Assembly: GCA_034435675.1 (NCBI GenBank) | Contig: DAOTWP010000044.1 | Coordinates: forward strand, 1 to 9,698 | From: DAOTWP01 sp034435675 | GTDB taxonomy: Bacteria; Chloroflexota; Anaerolineae; Aggregatilineales; Phototrophicaceae | Length of the DNA: 9,698 bases | Direction: 5' to 3' | Shown here: positions 1-6,125 of the stretch, one piece after another | Position numbering within the stretch: position 1 is the stretch's first letter | Layout of the letters: the number at the start of each line of letters is the position of its first letter | Made by a program: the position numbers and the translations under genes | Notes under the pieces: generated by a model | Seen by the model: only the letters and a program-made list of their open reading frames with translations | Databases searched by the model: none | What the model was told of the DNA's origin: nothing

Positions 1-159
1 GCCGTTGACCTTGCGCGAAACAATCTGGTCCTTGCTGCTAAGGCTCTCGGCTTCGTCGTCATCGTCTACGGCGAACCATGCCTGTCTTTGCTGCATCTTG
101 AACTGCTCACGGCGGTTGCGGCGTTCCAGGTACCGCAGGTCTTCGTCGTTACGAATCAT
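1..159 (-). CDS. Hypothetical small charged protein, 3' part beyond the window edge
   Basis: A reading frame starts at ATG (complement of 157-159) and stays open for 53 codons to the window edge, so the C-terminus is missing. Nearly all codons end in G or C, which matches the real genes here and supports coding. The visible part has a basic and Glu/Gln-rich, probably helical N-terminus (MIRNDEDLRYLERRNRREQF), then WFAV followed by an acidic run DDDDEAE at residues 32-38. No signal peptide or membrane segment is visible. The Shine-Dalgarno is weak (a GAG about 8 bases upstream). It lies 123 bases downstream of the Ca2+ ATPase on the same strand and might share its transcript if the hairpin at 209-240 does not stop transcription. 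I do not recognise the family. Confidence 0.6.
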   Translation of the reverse strand, partial: MIRNDEDLRYLERRNRREQFKMQQRQAWFAVDDDDEAESLSSKDQIVSRKVNG

Positions 160-208
160 AGGTCTATCTCACAGAGTCTGTTCTGATATGTTGTCTCACA
201 CATAACCC

Positions 209-240
209 GCAGGGGCAGGGCAGATGTTCCGTGCCCCTGC
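209..240 (-). terminator. Possible transcription terminator or stem-loop after the Ca2+ ATPase gene
   Basis: GCAGGGGCA at 209-217 pairs exactly with TGCCCCTGC at 232-240, a 9-base-pair GC-rich stem around a 14-base loop. It sits 42 bases past the ATPase stop codon. On the transcribed (minus) strand the stem is followed by GGGTTATGTG with no U-run, so it is not a textbook intrinsic terminator. It could be a Rho-assisted terminator or an mRNA 3'-end stabiliser. Confidence 0.4.
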
Positions 241-282
241 AAACGATGGCGGCTGGTTGCAGCGCGGCGCTGGTGACGCGCG

Positions 283-3162
283 CTACGTGAGCACACCCCG
301 GCGAATCAGCAGCTTCTCCAACTCCACACCCCAGAATACAATCGTGCTCAGCACCAGACAGATAAGCAGTTGTTCCAGCGTCAGTGGGGTGGTGTTGAAC
401 AGGTTGTTAAAGAACGGCAGATAGACCGCCAGCAGTTGCAGTGTAATGGTGACGACCACTGCACCCAGCAGCAGGCGGTTGCTGAAGAAGTTCAGGCGGA
501 ACAGCGACTCGCGGTGCGAACGCAACCCCAGCGCGTGCCCCATCTGCGCGACAGTCAGGAAGAAGAACACCATCGTATTCCAGGTGTTGCTTTCGTAGGT
601 GGCTATGCCGTTGATGTGGTTGCCAAATGCCCACACACCCAGCAGCAGCCCGCTGATGCCCATCAGCAAACCAACCATCACAATGTGCCGCCCCATGCCG
701 CGCCCGAACAGGCTCTCGTTAGGCGCATACGGCGGGCGGTTCATCGCACCTTTTTCTTTGCCTTCCACACCCAGCGCCAGCGCCGGGATGCCGTCGGTGA
801 TCAGGTTCATCCACAGGATTTGCAGCGTAGTCAGCGGTAACGACATTGCGTAGCTCACTCCGGCGGCGCTGAGTGTGACGAGCTGGGTCGCCAGCAGCAC
901 GAACAGTTCCCCGGTGTTGCTGGCAAGCAGGTACTTGATAAAGCGCCGCACGTTATCGTAGATTGTGCGTCCTTCTTCTACCGCGCTGACGACAGTGGCG
1001 AAGTTGTCATCCAGGATGACCATATCCGACGCTTCTTTGGACACCGCCGTCCCGGTAATGCCCATCGCCACGCCGATATTGCTGCGTTTCAGCGCCGGGG
1101 CATCATTCACGCCGTCACCGGTCATGGCGGTGATATGCCCGCGTTTTTGCAGCGCCTCGACAATATTCAGCTTGTGCTCCGGCGAAACCCGCGCATAGAT
1201 TGAGACCGCTTCGACCTCCGCCTCCAACTGCTGCGTGGTCATCTGGCTCAGTTCACGCCCGGTCAGCACGCGATCGCTGCTGCTGGCAATGCCCAGTTCC
1301 TGCGCGATGGCGGCGGCGGTCAGCGGGTGGTCGCCCGTAATCATCACCGGACGGATGCCTGCCTGCCGGGCGACGCGCACTGCCTCTTTCACTTCGGGAC
1401 GCGGCGGGTCAATGATGCCGGTCATGCCGACGAAAACGAGATCATGCTCTACCGTTGCTGGCAGCCATTTCTGCGGCAGGTCGGTCAGATAACGATACGC
1501 CAGCCCCAACACGCGCAGCCCGTTTTGTGCCATCTGGTTATTGGCATCTTCAACCCGTGCGCGTAATTCTGCGGTCAGTGGGACTACTGTGCCTTCAACC
1601 CACACATGCGTGCTGACATCCAGCAGGCTATCCACAGCGCCTTTGGTGAAGGCGATACTGGCATCGTCGGAGATTTGCAGGATTTCTGCCAGCCGTTTTT
1701 TGTCTTCGCTGCGCACTTCTTCGCGGTTGAAGCTGTGGACGGTGGTCATGCGCTTGCGATCCGAGTCGAACGGCACTTCGCCGACGCGCTTGAAAGCGCG
1801 ATCCAGCTTGTATTTGAGCAGCCCATATCGTGCCGCTGCAACGACCATCGCGCCTTCGGTGGGGTCGCCAACAGCGGTATAACGCCCTGGGTGTTCGTGG
1901 TCTTCTTCCAGCACGGCGTCGTTGCACAGTGCGCTGCCTGCCAGCAAAATCGCCTGTGCCGCACTGCGCGAAGCCAGTCCGCGCCCATTCTGGCTGACCA
2001 GCGTCGGAATGCCTTCTTCGGCGATGTCGTCCATTTCCATCTGGTGCCCGGCAACATCGACCACCATTACCGTCATGCGGTTTTCGGTCAGCGTGCCGGT
2101 TTTGTCCGAGCAAATCACCGTGACTGAGCCGAGGGTTTCCACCGCGGGCAGCTTGCGGATCAGCGCGCGGCGGCGCAGCATACGTTGTGCGCCCAGCGCC
2201 AGCGCAATCGTCACCACGGCGGGCAAGCCTTCAGGCACGACGGCAACGGCAATCGCGACGGCGTTGAGCAGCACATGGTTGATAATCTGCTCAACCGTTT
2301 GCCCACTCGGCGCGGTGACAAAGCCAATGATGAAGGCGATCACCATGACCACCAGCGCGGCGATCAGCAGCACTTTGCCCAATTCGTCCATACGCCGCTG
2401 TAAGGGGGTTTTGTCGTTTTCGACCGACTGGATCAATTCAGCAATACGCCCTAGCTGCGTTTGCATGCCTGTTTCAACCACCAGCGCAACGCCGCGCCCG
2501 TAGGTGACTGAAGTGCCCATGAACAGCATATTGTACCGGTCGCCCAGTGGGGCGTCCTTGTCGTGCAGTACGTCTGTGTTTTTGTCCACTGGCTGCGATT
2601 CACCTGTGAGCGACGCTTCCTGCACGCGCAGGTTTGCCGCTTCAATGATGCGCGCGTCCGCAGGGGCAATGCTGCCTGCTTCCAGCAAAACAATGTCACC
2701 CGGCACAATGCTGCGCGCCTCGACATCCTGCACCCTGCCATCGCGCCGCACGCGCACCAGCGGTGCAGCCATCTTTTTCAGCGCTGCCATTGCCTGTTCG
2801 GCGCGGTATTCCTGCACCACGCCCAGAATGGCGTTGAGCACGACGATGGAGAGGATGGCGATCATTTCGGTGGTTTTGCCCAGAAACGCGGAAATCACTG
2901 CCGCGAAGATCAGCAGCAGCACCAGCGGATTCTTGAGTTGCTCAATCAGGATTGCAATGGGTGACTTAATGCCGCGTTCGACCAATTCGTTCGCGCCATA
3001 GCGGGCAAGGCGTGCCTGTGCCTCGGCGCTGCTGATGCCCTGTTCGGGCGTGGTTTGAAGTGCCTGCGCCGCAGCCTCGGTGGTTAGCAGATGCCATACC
3101 TGCGGCTGTTTTGTTGAACCGTCTGGCTGTACGGGGGGTTCTTTGACAATAGTTTCGCTCAC
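283..3162 (-). CDS. P-type Ca2+-transporting ATPase (type II, SERCA/PMR1-like)
   Basis: A 959-residue membrane pump, normal length for the family, expected to export Ca2+ (or a related cation) at the expense of ATP. Domains in order: N-terminal cation-ATPase domain (about 22-90), actuator domain with TGES at 186-189, TM4 with PEGLP (E311), phosphorylation site DKTGTLT with D353, nucleotide-binding KGA at 507-509, DPPR at 585, ITGD near 608-611, hinge TGDGVNDAPA at 681-690, then the C-terminal helices. Ca2+ ligands known from SERCA are visible: E311 in TM4, N749 and E752 in TM5, and N786, T789 and D790 in TM6. The SERCA TM8 glutamate (E908) aligns with Q873, which suggests a weakened site I. 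The open frame extends 52 codons upstream to an ATG at 3318, but I chose the GTG at 3162 because TAGGAG lies 5 bases before it and the extra stretch looks non-coding and crosses a candidate promoter. It ends in TAG. Ca2+ specificity is inferred from the ligands. Confidence 0.93.
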   Translation of the reverse strand: MSETIVKEPPVQPDGSTKQPQVWHLLTTEAAAQALQTTPEQGISSAEAQARLARYGANELVERGIKSPIAILIEQLKNPLVLLLIFAAVISAFLGKTTEMIAILSIVVLNAILGVVQEYRAEQAMAALKKMAAPLVRVRRDGRVQDVEARSIVPGDIVLLEAGSIAPADARIIEAANLRVQEASLTGESQPVDKNTDVLHDKDAPLGDRYNMLFMGTSVTYGRGVALVVETGMQTQLGRIAELIQSVENDKTPLQRRMDELGKVLLIAALVVMVIAFIIGFVTAPSGQTVEQIINHVLLNAVAIAVAVVPEGLPAVVTIALALGAQRMLRRRALIRKLPAVETLGSVTVICSDKTGTLTENRMTVMVVDVAGHQMEMDDIAEEGIPTLVSQNGRGLASRSAAQAILLAGSALCNDAVLEEDHEHPGRYTAVGDPTEGAMVVAAARYGLLKYKLDRAFKRVGEVPFDSDRKRMTTVHSFNREEVRSEDKKRLAEILQISDDASIAFTKGAVDSLLDVSTHVWVEGTVVPLTAELRARVEDANNQMAQNGLRVLGLAYRYLTDLPQKWLPATVEHDLVFVGMTGIIDPPRPEVKEAVRVARQAGIRPVMITGDHPLTAAAIAQELGIASSSDRVLTGRELSQMTTQQLEAEVEAVSIYARVSPEHKLNIVEALQKRGHITAMTGDGVNDAPALKRSNIGVAMGITGTAVSKEASDMVILDDNFATVVSAVEEGRTIYDNVRRFIKYLLASNTGELFVLLATQLVTLSAAGVSYAMSLPLTTLQILWMNLITDGIPALALGVEGKEKGAMNRPPYAPNESLFGRGMGRHIVMVGLLMGISGLLLGVWAFGNHINGIATYESNTWNTMVFFFLTVAQMGHALGLRSHRESLFRLNFFSNRLLLGAVVVTITLQLLAVYLPFFNNLFNTTPLTLEQLLICLVLSTIVFWGVELEKLLIRRGVLT

Positions 3163-3167
3163 ATGCG

Positions 3168-3173
3168 CTCCTA
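3168..3173 (-). promoter_or_regulatory. Shine-Dalgarno TAGGAG that sets the ATPase GTG start
   Basis: On the minus strand TAGGAG is followed by 5 bases and then GTG AGC GAA, giving an N-terminus of MSETIVKEPP. An out-of-frame ATG two bases upstream of the GTG is followed at once by TGA (ATGTGA), so it cannot be the gene start. Confidence 0.75.
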
Positions 3174-3282
3174 CAAGTGTGCCGGATACTGCGGACAAGG
3201 TGGCAGTAACTCGGCGTGTGTTCACAGGTCGTAAGACTGTCTCAGGATATTGGGTTTGCTTCAAGCATCTGATGACGCTGGA

Positions 3283-3311
3283 ACTATAACATTTGTAACG
3301 AAGATTATGAA
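3283..3311 (-). promoter_or_regulatory. Candidate sigma70-like promoter for the Ca2+ ATPase gene
   Basis: On the minus strand TTCATA (3306-3311) and TATAGT (3283-3288) are separated by 17 bases. The -10 box matches 5 of 6 consensus bases and the -35 box 4 of 6. It lies just after the upstream terminator and in the only AT-rich patch of this intergenic region. Transcription starting near 3276 would give a leader of about 115 bases. Confidence 0.4.
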
Positions 3312-3403
3312 ACCACAAACCCCTAAAAATGAGGGGGCAGGTTGATGCTATCTGCGTGAACGTTCATGGGGCGCTCATCTGTCCGCCGTCCAGCAGCAGA
3401 TGG

Positions 3404-3430
3404 CAAAAAGGGCATGCCGGCGCATGCCCT
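3404..3430 (-). terminator. Rho-independent terminator of the citrate synthase gene
   Basis: GGGCATGC (3410-3417), a CGGC loop and GCATGCCC (3422-3429) form a perfect 8-base-pair stem, 9 if the flanking A-T pair is counted. Read on the minus strand the stem is followed by TTTTT (3405-3409), the classic intrinsic terminator pattern. It lies 44 bases past the citrate synthase stop codon and separates that gene from the ATPase gene. Confidence 0.9.
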
Positions 3431-3473
3431 CTGCTAAAGCGTTAACTGCCCGATGTCTGTGTTGGTCCGCCGC

Positions 3474-4616
3474 CTATACGCCGCGCTGTTCAACCGGAAC
3501 CCAGCGCAGCCCTGTTTCGCCAGTATAGGTGGAGGCAGGGCGGATCAGGCGGTTTGCCGCCGCCTGCTCCAGGCAGTGTGCTGTCCACCCCGCGGTGCGC
3601 CCAATGGCAAAGGTGGGTGTGAACAGCGCGGTGGGCAGGTGCAGCCCATGCAGCACCAGCGCCGTATAAAACTCGACATTGGTTTGCAGGCTGCGCCCCG
3701 GTCTGTGCGCTTCCAGCATGTTCAGTGCTGCCTGCTCGACATGTTTTGCCAGCGCATAGACGCCTTCGGGATCGTGACCGGCAAACAGGCGCTCTGCTTC
3801 CGCCAGCAGCACATCGGCACGCGGATCACGGACTCTGTAGACGCGGTGTCCGAAACCCATCAACCGCTCGCCGCGTTCCAGTTTGGCGCGCAGCACTGCC
3901 TCGGCATTCTCCGGTTTGCCGATCTCAAACACAGTATCCAGCGCCGGACCGGGTGCGCCGCCATGTGCTGGTCCCTTGAGCGCCCCCAGCGCGCCGACCA
4001 CTGCCGAAATCATGTCCGAATTGGTCGAAATAATCACCCGCGCGGTGAAGGTAGAAGCGTTCAGCCCGTGATCGCAGACCGTGTTGAGGTAAGTTTCCAG
4101 AGCGCGGGTCTGGTTGGTGGTCGGTGTTTCGCCGAAGAGCATATACAGGTAATTTGCCGCGTGGTGCAGGTCGTCACGCGGGGCAAGCGGTGTTTGTCCG
4201 TTAAGCAGGCGCCAGTACGCCGCGACAATCACCGGCGCTGCCGCCAGCAGCAGCAGGGCATCGTCGGCATGGCTGCCTGCCGCACCGACGCTGAGCGTAT
4301 CAATGCCCATGCGCAGCGCGTCAATCGGTTGAATGCGCTGCTGTGCTGCCTGCTCTAGCAGTGCCAGCGTTGCAGCGGATAGGGTGCGCCTGGCAGTCAA
4401 TTCAGCGCGCAGGTGGTCAAGCTGGCTGCGGGTGGGCAGCGCCATCTGCCACAGCAGATAGACCATTTCTTCAAACGTGGCATAGGGCGCGATGTCTTCC
4501 AACGCGAAGCCGGCGATGATGAGCTTGCCCTGCTGCCCGTCTACGTGACTCAGGCGGGTTTGTGCCGCGACAATACCTTCCAGACCGGGCGTAAACGCCG
4601 GTACAGCCGTAATCAT
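3474..4616 (-). CDS. Citrate synthase (short type II form), catalytic Asp replaced by Glu
   Basis: A 380-residue enzyme expected to condense acetyl-CoA (or another short acyl-CoA such as propionyl-CoA) with oxaloacetate in the cytoplasm. Length and sequence fit the short citrate synthase / 2-methylcitrate synthase family, including GLEG near residue 11 and VDGQQGKL near 25. Substrate-site residues: H183 in DHGLNASTFTARV, catalytic H218 in KGPAHGGA, oxaloacetate-binding H257 in GFGHRVY, R340 in AIGRTAGW and R359 in IRPASTYTG. The position of the catalytic base (Asp375 in pig citrate synthase, normally NVDFY) reads NVEFY, with E315. I recall the same NVE in some actinobacterial citrate synthase 2 proteins, so it may be a lineage trait. 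The ATG at 4616 was chosen because AGGAG lies 6 bases upstream. A 37-codon extension to 4727 would run through the promoter. The gene is divergent from the HTH-citrate synthase fusion and ends before a strong terminator, so it is probably monocistronic. Citrate versus 2-methylcitrate specificity cannot be read from the sequence. Confidence 0.9.
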   Translation of the reverse strand: MITAVPAFTPGLEGIVAAQTRLSHVDGQQGKLIIAGFALEDIAPYATFEEMVYLLWQMALPTRSQLDHLRAELTARRTLSAATLALLEQAAQQRIQPIDALRMGIDTLSVGAAGSHADDALLLLAAAPVIVAAYWRLLNGQTPLAPRDDLHHAANYLYMLFGETPTTNQTRALETYLNTVCDHGLNASTFTARVIISTNSDMISAVVGALGALKGPAHGGAPGPALDTVFEIGKPENAEAVLRAKLERGERLMGFGHRVYRVRDPRADVLLAEAERLFAGHDPEGVYALAKHVEQAALNMLEAHRPGRSLQTNVEFYTALVLHGLHLPTALFTPTFAIGRTAGWTAHCLEQAAANRLIRPASTYTGETGLRWVPVEQRGV

Positions 4617-4706
4617 AGGATGCTCCTGTGTAATAGTTGGGGCGGAGAGGAAGTGCAGTGCCGCGCGGCGTGATTTCCTGATTGCCCAGAATAGGTTGAT
4701 AGCTAC

Positions 4707-4762
4707 AATCAATATAGATGAACTCAAAATATGTTGTCAATCTTGATTGCAAAATCAATATA
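4707..4762 (+). repeat. Direct repeat AATCAATATA, two exact copies
   Basis: AATCAATATA occurs at 4707-4716 and at 4753-4762, 46 bases apart start to start. One copy covers the -10 box of the minus-strand promoter and the other covers most of the -10 box of the plus-strand promoter. Equal placement relative to both promoters suggests binding sites for one regulator. Confidence 0.65.
4711..4740 (-). promoter_or_regulatory. Promoter for the stand-alone citrate synthase
   Basis: On the minus strand a perfect TTGACA -35 box (4735-4740) is followed, after 18 bases, by TATATT (4711-4716), 5 of 6 matches to the -10 consensus. Transcription would begin near 4704, leaving a leader of about 88 bases before the ATG at 4616. 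The -10 box lies inside one copy of the repeated decamer. Confidence 0.65.
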
Positions 4763-4764
4763 AT
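4734..4764 (+). promoter_or_regulatory. Promoter for the HTH-citrate synthase fusion gene
   Basis: A perfect TATAAT -10 box lies at 4759-4764. TTGTCA at 4734-4739 matches 5 of 6 bases of the -35 consensus, but with a long 19-base spacer. Transcription starting near 4771 would give a leader of under 20 bases containing AAGGGG (4773-4778), 9 bases before the ATG. The -10 box sits within the palindrome TCAATATAATTGA, so a repressor bound there would block polymerase. Confidence 0.6.
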
Positions 4765-4767
4765 TGA
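4738..4767. promoter_or_regulatory. Operator-like palindromes CAATC-TT-GATTG and TCAAT-ATA-ATTGA
   Basis: CAATCTTGATTG at 4738-4749 is a perfect palindrome around a TT centre, and TCAATATAATTGA at 4755-4767 is a perfect palindrome around ATA. They lie between and across the core elements of the two promoters. A looser inverted pair TTGAT (4696-4700) and ATCAA (4708-4712) lies on the other side. Such dyads fit a dimeric HTH regulator, and the likely candidate is the protein encoded from 4788. Confidence 0.6.
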
Positions 4768-4787
4768 CCGGCAAGGGGTAATTATCA

Positions 4788-6035
4788 ATGAGTAATCCGC
4801 GCTACCTGACGGCTCAGCAAGCCGCGGACATGCTGGGCATCAACCTAGGGACGCTGTATTCATATGTCAGCCGCGGGCTGATACGCTCGGAAGATACGGG
4901 CGACGACAAACGCACCCACCGCTACTATGCGGAAGACGTGCAGCGCCTGAGCAAGCGCAAGGCAGGGCGGCGCAACCCTGAAAGCGCGGCTGCATCGGGA
5001 CTGCATTATGGGCTGCCGGTGCTGGAAAGTAAGATTACGCTGATTGACAACGGACGTTTATATTATCGCGGGCATGATGTGCTGCGGCTGGCAGGGGAAG
5101 CGCGGATTGAACAGGTAGCGCTGCTGCTGTGGACAGGGGAAGGCAGCACAGCCCGGCAGGTGTTTGATCACGAGCAGGTTCAACTGTCGGGTCGGCTCAA
5201 GATGATTCAGGCGTTGATGTCCGACGCAAACCCGGTTGAACGGTTTGGTGTGCTGCTGCCGCTGGCGGGCGCAGACGATCTCGCCGCGTATGACCTGCGT
5301 CCAGAGGCGCTGGTACAGACCGGCGCGCGTATTGTGCGTCTGTTGGTAAATACCGCGGCAAAGGACGATAGCGGCAAACAGCGCCTGTTGGAAACGCTGA
5401 CTGCTGCGTGGGGTGGGGGCGGGGCAGAGGCGGGGCGATTGCTGAATGCGGCGCTGATTTTGTGCGCCGACCATGAACTGAACGTCTCATCGTTTACGGC
5501 ACGGGTGGTGGCATCGGGTGGGGCGACACTGTATCACGTGGTCAGCGCCGGGCTGGCGGCATTGCAGGGTGTGAAACATGGCGGGCATGTTGAACGTGTT
5601 GCGGCGCTGCTGCGGGAAGCAGGCTCACCGGACGGAGTGCGCGGAGTGCTGGCGGAACGGTTAAAGCGCGGTGAAGCGCTGCCGGGGTTTGGGCATCCGC
5701 TGTATCCTGATGGCGACCCGCGCGGCAGGCTGCTGCTGGAACTGGCGGCGGCGGCGTATCCTGACGCGCCCACCGTAAAGACAGCGCAGGCACTTGCGCA
5801 GCAGGTGGGCATGCTGCCGGGCAAACAACCGACTATTGATCTGGGGCTGGCGGTGCTGAGCAGTGCGCTGAACCTGCCGCCTGGGGGGGCGCTGGCGCTG
5901 TTTGCCATCGGGCGCAGCATCGGCTGGATCGGGCATGCACTGGAGCAGTATGCACAGGAAAAGATGATTCGCCCGCGTGCGCGTTACACGGGTATGCTGC
6001 CAGGCGAAAGTGCGGACCGGCGAAAACCCAAATGA
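4788..6035 (+). CDS. Helix-turn-helix / citrate synthase fusion protein (probable metabolite-responsive regulator or regulated enzyme)
   Basis: A 415-residue protein with two parts. Residues about 6-55 form a MerR/excisionase-type helix-turn-helix (LTAQQAADMLGINLGTLYSY, then HRYYAEDVQRL), the fold that reads DNA in MerR proteins. A basic linker (SKRKAGRRN) leads to a citrate synthase fold from about 73 to 405. Equivalents of catalytic and substrate residues are all present: H229 in ADHELNVSSF, H264 in VKHGG, H303 in GFGHPLY, D351 in PTIDLGL, R376 in AIGRSIGW and R395 in IRPRARYTG. It may therefore still catalyse or at least bind oxaloacetate and acyl-CoA. The ATG at 4788 has AAGGGG 9 bases upstream and is the natural start of the HTH. 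This architecture is known in databases as a citrate synthase family protein with an HTH, but its role is little defined. Facing a stand-alone citrate synthase across palindromic DNA, it probably regulates that gene and itself (inference). Confidence 0.9.
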   Translation: MSNPRYLTAQQAADMLGINLGTLYSYVSRGLIRSEDTGDDKRTHRYYAEDVQRLSKRKAGRRNPESAAASGLHYGLPVLESKITLIDNGRLYYRGHDVLRLAGEARIEQVALLLWTGEGSTARQVFDHEQVQLSGRLKMIQALMSDANPVERFGVLLPLAGADDLAAYDLRPEALVQTGARIVRLLVNTAAKDDSGKQRLLETLTAAWGGGGAEAGRLLNAALILCADHELNVSSFTARVVASGGATLYHVVSAGLAALQGVKHGGHVERVAALLREAGSPDGVRGVLAERLKRGEALPGFGHPLYPDGDPRGRLLLELAAAAYPDAPTVKTAQALAQQVGMLPGKQPTIDLGLAVLSSALNLPPGGALALFAIGRSIGWIGHALEQYAQEKMIRPRARYTGMLPGESADRRKPK

Positions 6036-6125
6036 GCATCCTGAAAGGCGGTTCCACGTATGCCGGAGTCACCGTTCTGTCCGCCGAGTACGGTATCGCG
6101 GTACTGCCAACGCTGCACCAGCGAC

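Larger units (their letters stand above)
3163..3473. other. Intergenic region between citrate synthase and Ca2+ ATPase genes
   Basis: These 311 bases carry no convincing gene. They hold the citrate synthase terminator (3404-3430), a small stem-loop CCCCT/AGGGG at 3320-3336, a candidate ATPase promoter (3283-3311) and an ATPase leader of roughly 115 bases. I looked for the conserved loops of a yybP-ykoY (Mn2+) riboswitch in the leader, because such elements can precede cation pumps, and did not find them. Confidence 0.6.
4617..4787. promoter_or_regulatory. Divergent control region between the two citrate synthase genes
   Basis: This 171-base spacer is sharply AT-rich from about 4690 to 4768, unlike its GC-rich flanks. 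It holds two outward-facing promoters whose -35 elements overlap at about 4734-4740, an exact decamer repeat, and nested palindromes built on TCAAT/ATTGA. TCAAT on the plus strand occurs at 4709, 4737, 4755 and 4785, and ATTGA at 4763. A region of this design between a DNA-binding protein gene and its divergent neighbour is typically a shared operator. That the fusion protein binds here is inference. Confidence 0.7.

Noticed and set aside
261..284. Inverted repeat AGCGCG/CGCGCT overlapping the ATPase stop codon
   Set aside because: It is a short alternating GC stem with no T-run, likely by chance in GC-rich DNA.
370..2503. Long plus-strand open frames opposite the ATPase gene
   Set aside because: They are antisense shadows produced by GC-rich codon bias. 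None has a recognisable domain, and the minus-strand frame holds every P-type ATPase motif.
3163..3318. N-terminal extension of the Ca2+ ATPase to an ATG at 3318 (52 more residues)
   Set aside because: The extra residues do not resemble the family, the stretch contains a candidate promoter, and the GTG at 3162 has a much better Shine-Dalgarno.
3320..3336. Stem-loop CCCCT/AGGGG as a second terminator for citrate synthase
   Set aside because: The stem is only 5 base pairs and is followed by a weak TTTGTGGTTT. The hairpin at 3404-3430 already explains termination.
4617..4727. N-terminal extension of the stand-alone citrate synthase to 4727 (37 more residues)
   Set aside because: It would translate through the -10 region of the gene's own promoter. 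The ATG at 4616 has AGGAG 6 bases upstream and gives the usual family N-terminus.
6087..6105. Inverted repeat AGTAC/GTACT between the fusion gene and the ABC operon as a bidirectional terminator
   Set aside because: The stem is only 5 base pairs and no T-run follows on either strand.
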